From contig CAVPMY010000005.1 of assembly GCA_963706685.1 (NCBI GenBank), positions 372,001 through 436,000 of the forward strand: a stretch of DNA of 64,000 nucleotides. The letters run 5' to 3'. The position numbers and the translations under genes were made by a program. Positions 7,795 through 16,630 of the stretch are shown here, piece after piece (position 1 is the first letter of the stretch; the number at the start of each line of letters is the position of its first letter). The notes beneath the pieces are model-generated. The model made no database searches and was not told the origin of the DNA. It was given only the letters and a program-made list of their open reading frames with translations. The stretch comes from CADEEN01 sp963706685. Lineage in GTDB: Bacteria > Pseudomonadota > Gammaproteobacteria > Burkholderiales > Burkholderiaceae_C.

Positions 7795-8388
7795 TCAGGC
7801 GCGCACGGCCGCGCCCGATTTGTGCGGAACGAAGATGCCGCAACCCAGGCGGCGATGTGCACCGAGGCCGGCTTCGAGCACGCGCAGCGACGCGGCGGGC
7901 GTCAGGCCGTCGAGCATCAGGCTGAAGCCGGTCAGCGGCGCGCCATTGAAGTCGATCACCTGGCGGCGGCCGCAGATCGTGCGACAGGGCACGCCGAGCG
8001 CATCCAGCTCGCTTTCGACAGCAGCCAGGAAGCCCAGTTCATCGTCATCGCGGCTGGCCACCAGGTGCGCGTACAGCGTGCCGTGCGGCAGCAGCTCGCG
8101 CAGCAGCGGCTGCTCACCCAGGCGCAGCATGAAGCCGCCGACATCGAGCGTCGCGCCGGCCAATGGCGCCAGATCGGCCACACGCTCGCGCCGCACCCGC
8201 AGCGCCAGTCGCGAGCGTTGCGAGAGCAGCGCCGTGGGCCGTCGCCGGCGACGGTGTTGACGCGGTGCAGTGCCGGCCTGCGAGGCATCGGCCAGCCAGG
8301 GCACCAGGCGCTCCAGGGCGGCGGCCAAGGCCGGCCGGTGGTCGCGTGGCAAGGCCTGGCCATGCAAGGCATACAGCACGTCCACCAT
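7795..8388 (-). CDS. Cas6/Cmx6-like CRISPR RNA-processing protein, orphan (compensating frame shifts)
   Basis: The C terminus EAGLGAHRRLGCGIFVPHKS carries the glycine-rich signature of Cas6 proteins, in the form I associate with the type I-MYXAN subgroup (Cmx6); GGFMLRLGEQPLLREL and LTGFSLMLDGLTP also fit. Cas6 enzymes bind and cut repeat RNA. The start at 8388 (MVDVLYALHGQAL) fits the family; a GTG at 8412 is an alternative. Between about 8238 and 8274 the frame appears to shift and shift back, replacing an expected LHRVNTVAGDG by an arginine-rich run. No other cas gene and no repeat array occurs in the window, so it may process other RNA. It sits four bases or so after a small gene, in the same operon direction. 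Confidence 0.8.
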   Translation of the reverse strand: MVDVLYALHGQALPRDHRPALAAALERLVPWLADASQAGTAPRQHRRRRRPTALLSQRSRLALRVRRERVADLAPLAGATLDVGGFMLRLGEQPLLRELLPHGTLYAHLVASRDDDELGFLAAVESELDALGVPCRTICGRRQVIDFNGAPLTGFSLMLDGLTPAASLRVLEAGLGAHRRLGCGIFVPHKSGAAVRA

Positions 8389-8416
8389 CGTCGCGGGCCT
8401 GGCATCGTCCACTTTG

Positions 8417-8632
8417 TCAGCTCTTGGGTTGGGTGTCGGCCCAGCGCAGCAGGGCCTGGCCCCAGGCCTCGGCGGTGATCGGGTCGATGTCGAACACCGT
8501 GAAGCGGCTCTTCTCGCGGATGCGTGTGCGCAGCAGGCTCATGCCGCCGGCGTCGAGGTCAATCTGCTGCAACTCGATTTCCTGCCCGCCCAGCGGCGCG
8601 CGCAACTTCGCCAGGCTCGTCATGCGCGTCAT
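8417..8632 (-). CDS. Small protein of unknown function, first gene of the divergent cluster
   Basis: 71 residues from the ATG at 8632 (MTRMTSLAKLRAPLGGQEIE), chosen because GGAGGTG lies five to six bases upstream. The body, IELQQIDLDAGGMSLLRTRI followed by KSRFTVFDIDPITAEAWG, suggests a small alpha-beta fold. There is no cysteine or signal peptide. It is the promoter-proximal gene of the leftward cluster and is divergent from dsrA by about 155 bases. I do not recognise the family. Confidence 0.75.
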   Translation of the reverse strand: MTRMTSLAKLRAPLGGQEIELQQIDLDAGGMSLLRTRIREKSRFTVFDIDPITAEAWGQALLRWADTQPKS

Positions 8633-8787
8633 CGGCACCTCCGAGTACTGCATTGAGCGCGCGCGCATCGGCCCAGTCCATACCCGGTACGGGTGAGCGC
8701 CACCTACGCCATCCGGGTAGTGGCACGAGCGGTCATCCGGACTATCGTCGTCGCCACGCGCTTTTGCTTTTCAGGAGAGTCTGCACC
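8633..8787. promoter_or_regulatory. Divergent promoter region between the cmx6 cluster and dsrA
   Basis: This 155-base gap must hold promoters for both directions. A short palindrome, ACCCG-GTA-CGGGT, lies at 8682-8694 and could be an operator. A dsrA ribosome site (AGGAGAG) is found ten bases before the ATG. No convincing -35/-10 pair can be named with confidence. Confidence 0.45.
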
Positions 8788-10083
8788 ATGGCCAAGAAGC
8801 AGCACCCGACGCCGATGCTCGACGAGCTGGAAAGCGGGCCCTGGCCCAGCTTCGTCACGGGCTTGAAGCGCCTGGCCGGCGACAAGGACTACATGGTCGA
8901 CCTGATGGGTCAGCTGGAGACGTCCTACCGCACCAAGAAGGGCTACTGGAAGGGCGGCACGGTCGGTGTGTTCGGCTACGGCGGCGGCGTGATTCCGCGC
9001 TTCACCGAGCTCAAGGACGAGAAGGGCGCACCGGTTTTCCCCGACGCCGCCGAGTTCCACACCCTGCGCGTGCAGCCGCCCGCCGGCATGCACTACGACA
9101 CCAAGGTGCTGCGCAAGCTGGCCGACATCTGGGAAGAGCATGGCTCGGGCCTGATCGCCTTTCACGGCCAGTCGGGCGACATCATGTTCCAGGGCGCCAA
9201 GACCGACAAGGTCCAGGATGCCTTCGACGCCTTGAATGAAATCGGCTTCGACCTCGGCGGTGCCGGCCCGGCGGTGCGCACCTCGATGAGCTGCGTCGGC
9301 GCGGCGCGCTGCGAGCAGAGCTGCTACGACGAATCACGCGCCCACCGCCAGGTCATCAACACCTTCGTCGACGACATCCACCGCCCCGCCCTGCCCTACA
9401 AGTTCAAGTTCAAGTTCTCGGGCTGCCCGAACGACTGCATGAACTCGATCCAGCGCTCGGACATGGCGGTCATCGGCACCTGGCGCGACAACATCCGCAC
9501 CGACGAGGCACTGGCGCGCAAGTGGTTCGACAAGCACGGCATGAACGAACTGGTCAACGACGTGATCACGCGTTGCCCGACCAAGACCATCCTGTTGAAG
9601 GAGCACAAGGACGTCGACCCGGGCGCCACGATCTCCAGCGTGAAAGTCAGCGACACGCACTCGCTCGAGATCGACAACAGCAACTGCGTGCGCTGCATGC
9701 ACTGCGTCAACGTCATGACCGGCGCGCTGGCGCATGGCAAGGACACCGGCGCGACGATCCTGATCGGCGGCAAGCGCACGCTGAAGATCGGCGACCTGAT
9801 GGGCACCGTGGTCGTGCCCTTCATGCCGCTGAAGACCGACGAGGACTACGACGCCCTGGTCGAGCTGGGCCAGAAGGTGATCGACTTCTTCGCCGAGAAC
9901 GCGCTCGAGCACGAACGCACCGGCGAGATGATCGAGCGCATCGGGCTGGTCAATTTCCTCGAGGGCATCGGCGTCGAGATCGACGCCAACATGGTCGCCA
10001 CGCCGCGCACCAACCCGTATGTGCGCACCGACGGCTGGGACGACGAAGTCGCCCGCATCAACGAAAAGAAGGCTGCGGCCTGA
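8788..10083 (+). CDS. dsrA: Dissimilatory (reverse) sulfite reductase subunit alpha
   Basis: 431 residues from the ATG at 8788. DsrA with DsrB forms the cytoplasmic siroheme enzyme that in sulfur oxidisers turns sulfur carried by DsrC into sulfite. The siroheme-[4Fe-4S] ligands are seen as CVGAARC (about residue 168) and CPNDC (about 212), and the ferredoxin domain has CVRCMHC (about 300). Length is close to the usual 417-437 residues. It opens the dsr operon with only 18 bases to dsrB. The presence of dsrEFH and dsrL in the same operon marks the oxidative type. The frame is intact. Confidence 0.97.
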   Translation: MAKKQHPTPMLDELESGPWPSFVTGLKRLAGDKDYMVDLMGQLETSYRTKKGYWKGGTVGVFGYGGGVIPRFTELKDEKGAPVFPDAAEFHTLRVQPPAGMHYDTKVLRKLADIWEEHGSGLIAFHGQSGDIMFQGAKTDKVQDAFDALNEIGFDLGGAGPAVRTSMSCVGAARCEQSCYDESRAHRQVINTFVDDIHRPALPYKFKFKFSGCPNDCMNSIQRSDMAVIGTWRDNIRTDEALARKWFDKHGMNELVNDVITRCPTKTILLKEHKDVDPGATISSVKVSDTHSLEIDNSNCVRCMHCVNVMTGALAHGKDTGATILIGGKRTLKIGDLMGTVVVPFMPLKTDEDYDALVELGQKVIDFFAENALEHERTGEMIERIGLVNFLEGIGVEIDANMVATPRTNPYVRTDGWDDEVARINEKKAAA

Positions 10084-10101
10084 TCGCAAACGGAGACCCG
10101 C

Positions 10102-11170
10102 ATGGCTCAACGCACCCCGATCGAAAGCGGCTGCCCGGATCCCAAGCAGTACATGCATCCGACGATGCTGAAGAACTACGGCAACTGGAAGTACCACGAC
10201 CGGCCGCGGCCCGGCGTGCTGCACCATGTCTCGCACAGCGGCGACGAGATCTGGACCGTGCGCGCCGGGACGCAGCGGCAGATGGACGTCTACACGATCC
10301 GCAAGCTGTGCGACATCGCCGACACCTATGCCGACGGCCATGTGCGCTTCACGATCCGATCGAATATCGAGTTCATGGTGGCCGACGAGAACAAGGTCGC
10401 ACCGCTGATCAACGCGCTCACGGAGAGCGGCTTTCCGGTCGGCGGCACCGGCAACTCGGTGTCGATGATCGCCCACACCCAGGGCTGGCTGCACTGCGAC
10501 ATCCCGGGCACCGACGCCTCGGGCGCGGTCAAGGCGCTGATGGACGATCTGTACGAGCGAGTTCATCAAGGAGGACATGCCCAACCGCGTGCACCTGTCG
10601 ACCTCGTGCTGCGAGATCAACTGCGGCGGCCAGGCCGACATCGCCATCATCGTCCAGCACACCAAGCCGCCGAAGATCAACCACGATCTGGTGGCCAATG
10701 TCTGCGAACGCCCGGCCGTGGTCGCGCGCTGCCCGGTGGCCGCCATCCGGCCGGCGCTGGTCAACGGCAAGCCCTCGCTGGAGATCGACGAGAAGAAATG
10801 CATGTGCTGCGGCGCCTGCTACCCGCCGTGCCCGCCGATGCAGATCAACGACCCCGAGCACTCCAAGCTGGCGATCTGGGTCGGCGGCAAGAACTCGAAT
10901 GCGCGCGGCAAGCCGACCTTCATGAAGATGGTGATGTCGGGCCTGCCGAACAACCCGCCGCGCTGGCCCGAGGTTTCGGCCGTGGTCAAGAAGATCCTCT
11001 ACACCTACAAGGAAGACGCACGCTCGTGGGAACGCGTCTCCGACTGGATCGAGCGCATCGGCTGGCCGCGCTTCTTCGAGAAGTGCGACCTGCCGTTCAC
11101 CAAGTACCTGATCGACGACTGGCGCGGCTCGCGAGCCAGCCTGAACGCGTCGACCCACATCCGCTTCTGA
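10102..11170 (+). CDS. dsrB: Dissimilatory (reverse) sulfite reductase subunit beta (one-base frame disruption)
   Basis: The partner of DsrA, about 355 residues. Visible are TSCCEINCGGQADIAI (about residue 168) in the siroheme region, and the ferredoxin domain CMCCGACYPPC (about 233). The N terminus MAQRTPIESGCPDPKQYMHP and the C terminus lie in different frames: near 10558 an extra base changes the expected Y-E-E-F-I-K to a run that reads on in a wrong frame. Removing it restores one continuous protein of usual length. A programmed shift is unlikely because no slippery sequence is seen. The gene ends one base before the second hairpin cassette. Confidence 0.93.
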
Positions 11171-11472
11171 AATGAATGACCTCGAAGCGACCGCTTGGCA
11201 CTGTGCTGGGCCCGAGGACGGCGCGGCGCCCGCGCTCATGCTGGGGTACCAGAAATCGCGCGGTCGCCGCGCCGTCCTCGGGCCGCGAGCCGTATTGGTT
11301 TTCGACGCCCCGAAGATGATTACCGGTGCCGCGCGGCGGGCGGTGTGCCGGGCGGGCGATTTCTGGTACTCCAGCATGAGCCCGCTCGGCACAGCGCCCG
11401 CCGCGCTCGCCCGAACGCCAAAGCCGTTTCATGCGTCGCGGGCGGTGCGCAGCGCCATGGACCACTGAAATG
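11167..11472 (+). repeat. Hairpin-rich ~300-bp cassette, copy 2, between dsrB and dsrE
   Basis: Inverted copy of the segment at 7083-7388. Both ends carry CTGAAATGAA (11167 and 11465), like a short target duplication or a recombination boundary. A perfect 20-bp inverted repeat pairs 11209-11228 with 11265-11284. The loop of this hairpin (11235-11259) is complementary, with one mismatch, to 11356-11380, which is the loop of a second GC-rich hairpin. Insertion is exactly between the dsrB stop and the dsrE start, so neither gene is damaged. Confidence 0.87.
11172..11468 (+). CDS. 98-residue reading frame inside cassette copy 2 (coding status uncertain)
   Basis: Starts MNDLEATAWHCAGPEDGAAP and ends SAMDH; its stop is one base before the dsrE ATG. 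It matches the 98-residue frame in copy 1 along its full length without gaps. No domain is recognised and no dsr operon I know encodes such a protein between DsrB and DsrE. The peptide sequence is largely dictated by inverted repeats in the DNA. A structured RNA or a non-coding repeat is at least as likely. Confidence 0.3.
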   Translation: MNDLEATAWHCAGPEDGAAPALMLGYQKSRGRRAVLGPRAVLVFDAPKMITGAARRAVCRAGDFWYSSMSPLGTAPAALARTPKPFHASRAVRSAMDH

Positions 11473-11829
11473 AAATTCGGTCTGCTCGTCAGCGAAGGGC
11501 CCTACACGCACCAGGCCAGCGACACGGCCTACCAGTTCGCCGCGGCCGCGATTGCCAAAGGGCATGAAGTGCAGCGCGTCTTTTTCTATCACGACGGCGT
11601 CTACAACGCGACCCGGCTGACCGAGCCGCCGCAGGACGACCGCCACATCGTCAACCGCTGGTCGGCGTTGAACGCCGAGCACAAGGTCGATCTCGTCGTG
11701 TGCGTGGCGGCGGCCCTGCGCCGCGGCATCAAGGACGAGGTGCTGGCGCCCGGCTTTCGCATCTCGGGCCTGGGCCAGCTGGTGGACAGCGGCATCAAGG
11801 CCGACCGCCTCGTGACCTTCGGCGACTAG
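11470..11829 (+). CDS. dsrE: Sulfur-relay protein DsrE
   Basis: 119 residues from the ATG at 11470. The active cysteine is Cys78 in DLVVCVAAALRRGI, matching the sulfur-binding cysteine known for DsrE. DsrE with DsrF and DsrH forms a cytoplasmic hexamer that passes sulfur from TusA towards DsrC. The three genes follow each other with gaps of about ten bases. The start is MKFGLLVSEGPYTHQASDTA, as expected for the family. Confidence 0.95.
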   Translation: MKFGLLVSEGPYTHQASDTAYQFAAAAIAKGHEVQRVFFYHDGVYNATRLTEPPQDDRHIVNRWSALNAEHKVDLVVCVAAALRRGIKDEVLAPGFRISGLGQLVDSGIKADRLVTFGD

Positions 11830-11841
11830 CGGGCAGCTGCG

Positions 11842-12198
11842 ATGAAGAAATTCATGTTCGTCAACCGCAAGGCGCCCTTCGGCACGATCTACGCGCTGGA
11901 GAGCCTGGAGGTCGTGCTGATCGCGGCCACCTTCGACCAGGACGTGAGCCTGGCCTTCATCGACGACGGTGTCTACGAACTCGTCAAGGGCCAGAACAGC
12001 AAGGCCATCGGCATCAAGAACCATTCGCCGACCTACCGTGCGCTCGATGGCTACGACGTCGAGAAGCTCTACGTCGAGCGCGAGTCGATGGACGAACGCG
12101 GCCTGACCGAAGCCGACCTGCTGGTCCCGGTCGAGGTGCTGTCGAGTGCCGAGATGGGCGAGCTGATGGCCGAGCAGGATGTGGTTCTTTCGTTCTAG
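11842..12198 (+). CDS. dsrF: Sulfur-relay protein DsrF
   Basis: 118 residues beginning MKKFMFVNRKAPFGTIYALE. It has the DsrE/F fold but no cysteine, as in other DsrF proteins, and so is a structural subunit of the DsrEFH complex. The motif YALESLEVVLIAATFDQDVS is typical of DsrF/TusC. It lies 12 bases after dsrE and 9 before dsrH. Confidence 0.94.
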   Translation: MKKFMFVNRKAPFGTIYALESLEVVLIAATFDQDVSLAFIDDGVYELVKGQNSKAIGIKNHSPTYRALDGYDVEKLYVERESMDERGLTEADLLVPVEVLSSAEMGELMAEQDVVLSF

Positions 12199-12207
12199 AC
12201 AACCGCC

Positions 12208-12507
12208 ATGCTGCACATCGTCAACAAATCCCACATGCAGACCAATGCGCTGCAAACCTGCCTGCGGCTGGCGCGGCCAGGGCATGCGCTGCTGCTGATC
12301 GAAGACGCCGTCTATGCGGCCACGGCGGCAGGCGCCGAGTCCGCCGGGCTGGCCGCCGCCTTGGCACAGCTCAAGGTCTATGCACTGCAACCCGACGTCG
12401 AAGCCCGCGGCATGGCGGGCCGGCTGATCGACGGCGTTGCCGCGATCGACTACGCCGGCTTCGTCGACCTCGTCGCCGAGCATCCCAACAACCAGTCCTG
12501 GCTCTGA
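12208..12507 (+). CDS. dsrH: Sulfur-relay protein DsrH
   Basis: 99 residues, MLHIVNKSHMQTNALQTCLR. Cys18 is the conserved TusB/DsrH cysteine. It is the third subunit of the DsrEFH sulfurtransferase complex. The C terminus ends in EHPNNQSWL, and the terminal tryptophan is common in this family. It is followed by a 38-base gap with a ribosome site (GCAGGAGA) before dsrC. Confidence 0.94.
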   Translation: MLHIVNKSHMQTNALQTCLRLARPGHALLLIEDAVYAATAAGAESAGLAAALAQLKVYALQPDVEARGMAGRLIDGVAAIDYAGFVDLVAEHPNNQSWL

Positions 12508-12545
12508 CGGCCCGGTTCTCAACATTCACGCAGCAGGAGACCCTC

Positions 12546-12878
12546 ATGGGCATCGAAGTCAACGGCACCACCTACGAGACCGACGAAGAAGGCTATCTGG
12601 TCAACCTGTCCGACTGGAGCGAGGACATCGCCAACGTCATCGCCAAGACAGAAAACGTCGACATGACGCCCAGCCACTGGGAAGTCGTCAACTTCCTGCG
12701 CGACTACTACAACGAGTACCAGATCGCCCCGGCCGTGCGCGTGCTGACCAAGGCCATCGGCAAGCAGCTCGGCGCCGACAAGGGCAACAGCAAGTACCTC
12801 TACGAGTTGTTCCCCTACGGCCCGGCCAAGCAGGCCTGCAAGATCGCCGGCCTGCCCAAGCCGACCGGTTGCGTGTGA
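12546..12878 (+). CDS. dsrC: DsrC, sulfur carrier with both C-terminal cysteines
   Basis: 110 residues. The C-terminal arm reads PAKQACKIAGLPKPTGCV, with Cys98 and the penultimate Cys109, the pair that forms persulfide or trisulfide during exchange with DsrEFH, DsrAB and DsrK. This is therefore the functional DsrC, unlike two further paralogues in the window. It has a strong ribosome site, and a stable hairpin element follows the gene, which might raise its mRNA level over the genes downstream. DsrC is usually the most abundant protein of the pathway. Confidence 0.97.
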   Translation: MGIEVNGTTYETDEEGYLVNLSDWSEDIANVIAKTENVDMTPSHWEVVNFLRDYYNEYQIAPAVRVLTKAIGKQLGADKGNSKYLYELFPYGPAKQACKIAGLPKPTGCV

Positions 12879-12883
12879 TGTGG

Positions 12884-12979
12884 ACCACCCCCGTAGCGGC
12901 TTCGCCGCTCCCCCTCAAGGGGGCGCCGCTGGCGGACCGGCAAAGCCGGATCCGCGGCGGCCGCTGGGTAGCGGCTGCG
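12884..12979. repeat. Intergenic hairpin element, copy A (after dsrC)
   Basis: About 95 bases that recur at 18607-18700. Shared parts are a CACCCCCG start, a CCCTCA-GGGGGC stem, and an 11/12-base hairpin with AAA loop at 12932-12955 (GCGGACCGGC / GCCGGATCCGC). It lies between dsrC and dsrM. No uridine run follows, so it is not a classical terminator; it could stabilise the dsrC transcript or cause partial termination. Such hairpins are common between genes in Burkholderiales (from memory). Confidence 0.75.
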
Positions 12980-13049
12980 TATCTCGACACAACCTCGGCG
13001 CCCTCGCGACGACATCAAGACACCACCGAGCATTGAACTCAGTTCGGTC

Positions 13050-13784
13050 ATGAACCCGCTGTCGATCGCCTACGCCGCACTGTTCTACATCGCCACTGCG
13101 GTGCTGGTGATCGGCGTCGGCTTGAAGATCCGCCGCTATGCCGGCGTGCCGGCGCCGCTGAAGATCCCGACCACGCCGGCGCCGACCACCACCGGCGGTG
13201 TCGCGCTGCGCCTGACGCGCGAAGTGGTCTTCTTCGAGAGCCTGTTCAAGGCCAGCAAGTGGACCTGGCTCTTCGGCTGGATGTTCCACGCTGCGCTGCT
13301 GCTGGTGCTGCTGCGCCACCTGCGCTACTTCCAGCAGCCGGTGTGGACGCCGATCGTCTGGATCCAGGCCTTCGGCATGTACGCCGGCTTTGCCATGGTC
13401 GCCGGCCTGGCCGGGCTGTGGGCGCGCCGCTTCCTGGTCGACCGCGTGCGCTACATCTCGACGCCGTCGGACCATCTGCACCTGGCACTGCTGGTCGCCA
13501 TCGGCCTGTCCGGCCTGGGCATGCGCTTCGTCGCCCCCACCGACATCGTCGCCGTCAAGGCCTTCATGCTGGGCCTGATGCGCCTGGACGTGCAGCCGCT
13601 GCCGAGCGATCCGCTGCTGCTGCTGCACCTGGGCCTGGTGGCGCTGCTGATGCTGGTCTTTCCGATCAGCAAGCTGCTGCACGCGCCGGGCCTGTTCTTC
13701 AGCCCGAGCCGCAACCAGGCCGACACCTCGCGCGAGGTCCGTCACCTCGCCGCCTGGGCCGCGGTGTACGACAAGCAGAAGTAG
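13050..13784 (+). CDS. dsrM: DsrM, membrane cytochrome b subunit of DsrMKJOP
   Basis: 244 residues with about five membrane segments (LSIAYAALFYIATAVLVIGV; MFHAALLLVLLRHL; FAMVAGLAGLW; LHLALLVAIGLSGLGM; LLLHLGLVALLMLVF). Histidines in segments such as GWMFHAALL and LLHLGLV are candidate heme b ligands, as in the NarI-like family. With DsrK it exchanges electrons between DsrC and the quinone pool. It starts after the hairpin element with a 9-base gap to dsrK. Confidence 0.93.
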   Translation: MNPLSIAYAALFYIATAVLVIGVGLKIRRYAGVPAPLKIPTTPAPTTTGGVALRLTREVVFFESLFKASKWTWLFGWMFHAALLLVLLRHLRYFQQPVWTPIVWIQAFGMYAGFAMVAGLAGLWARRFLVDRVRYISTPSDHLHLALLVAIGLSGLGMRFVAPTDIVAVKAFMLGLMRLDVQPLPSDPLLLLHLGLVALLMLVFPISKLLHAPGLFFSPSRNQADTSREVRHLAAWAAVYDKQK

Positions 13785-13793
13785 CGGCAGACC

Positions 13794-15296
<1,503 letters not shown>

Positions 15297-15310
15297 CAAG
15301 GAGACCAATC

Positions 15311-16593
15311 ATGGCCCACATCGTCATCATGGGCGCCGGCATCGGCGGCATGCCCGCCGCCTACGAGATGCGCGAAAAGCTCGCCAAGGAACACAAGATC
15401 ACCGTCGTCAGCGCGGTCGACTACTTCCAGTTCACGCCGTCCAATCCCTGGGTGGCGGTCGGCTGGCGAAAGCGCGACGACATCGTGCTGAAGATCGCGC
15501 CGCAGCTGGAGCGAAAGGGCATCGACTTCGTCGGCCATGCCGTGACCAAGATCGACGCCGAAGGCCAACCGCCTCGAAGCTCGACGGCGGCGACACGATG
15601 GCCTACGACTACCTGGTCATCACGACCGGGCCCAAGCTCAGCTTCGACGAAGTCCCGGGCGCCGGGCCGCACGGCGGCCACACGCACTCGGTCTGCACCG
15701 TCGACCATGCCGAGGCGTTCTGGTCGCGCTACCAGACGTTCCTCGACAACCCCGGGCCGGTGGTCATCGGCGCCATGCCGATGGCCAGTTGCTTCGGCCC
15801 GGCCTACGAGTTCGCCTTCATCCTCGACACCGACCTGCGCCGGCGCAAGCTGCGCCACAAGGTGCCGATCACCTTCGTCACCAGCGAGCCCTACATCGGC
15901 CACCTCGGCCTGGGCGGCGTGGGCGACAGCAAGTCGATGCTCGAGTCCGAACTGCGCGGCCACGACATGAAGTGGATCACCAACGCCAAGACCACCAAGG
16001 TCGAAGCAGGCAAGACTGTTCGTGACCCAGCTCGACGACGCCGGGCAGGTGCTGAAGGAACACGAAGTGCCGTTCAAGCTGGCCATGATGCTGCCCGCCT
16101 TCAAGGGCGTGGACGCCGTGGCGGCGGTGCGCCGGCTTGTGCAATCCGCGCGGCTTCGTCCTGATCGACGAGTACCAGCGCAGCAAGGCCTTCAAGAACA
16201 TCTTCTCCGCCGGCGTGTGCGTGGCCATTCCGCCGGTCGAAGTCACGCCGGTGCCGACCGGCGCGCCGAAAACCGGCTACATGATCGAGACCATGACGAC
16301 GGCGATCGTGCACAACATCGCCGACGAACTGGCCGGCCGCGCCGTGACCGCCAAGCCGACCTGGAATGCGATCTGCCTGGCCGACATGGGCGACACCGGT
16401 GCGGCCTTCGTCGCGCTGCCGCAGATTCCGCCGCGCAACGTCAACTGGTTCAAGAAGGGCAAGTGGGTGCACCTGGCCAAGATCGCGTTCGAAAAGTACT
16501 TCATGCGCAAGATGAGAAACCGGCAGCACCGAGCCGGTGTACGAGAAGTACGTGCTCAAGGCGCTGGGCATCGAGCGCCTGACGGCCAAGTGA
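15311..16593 (+). CDS. sqr: Sulfide:quinone oxidoreductase inserted in the dsr operon (five frame disruptions)
   Basis: About 425 residues, starting MAHIVIMGAGIGGMPAAYEM (FAD-binding GxGxxG). The three redox cysteines of classical SQR are seen: HSVCTVDHAEA, MASCFGPAYEF and FSAGVCVAIPPVE. The quinone-side sequence EVTPVPTGAPKTGYMIE is also typical. SQR oxidises sulfide at the membrane and gives electrons to quinone. It lies between dsrK and dsrL, 14 bases after dsrK and with its own AGGAGA site, which is not the arrangement of the well-known dsr operons. Extra bases near 15566, 15579, 16015, 16130 and 16515 interrupt the frame; removing each rejoins conserved sequence. Confidence 0.9.
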
Positions 16594-16630
16594 GCCACCG
16601 AACACGCCACCACCTCGAGGAAGCACGCCC

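Noticed and set aside
9334..10803. 489-codon antisense frame over dsrA/dsrB
   Set aside because: Composition rich in H, R, D and V typical of GC-rich shadow frames, no domain, and fully opposite to the strongly conserved dsrAB.
10102..11170. Programmed frame shift in dsrB
   Set aside because: No slippery heptamer or stimulatory structure at the site and many unrelated genes show the same kind of one-base insertion.
7083..11472. CRISPR array near the Cas6-like gene
   Set aside because: The repeats are two large inverted cassettes, not short direct repeats with spacers.
12932..12955. Rho-independent terminator after dsrC
   Set aside because: Strong hairpin but no T-run, and the dsr operon continues in the same direction; kept as a hairpin element instead.
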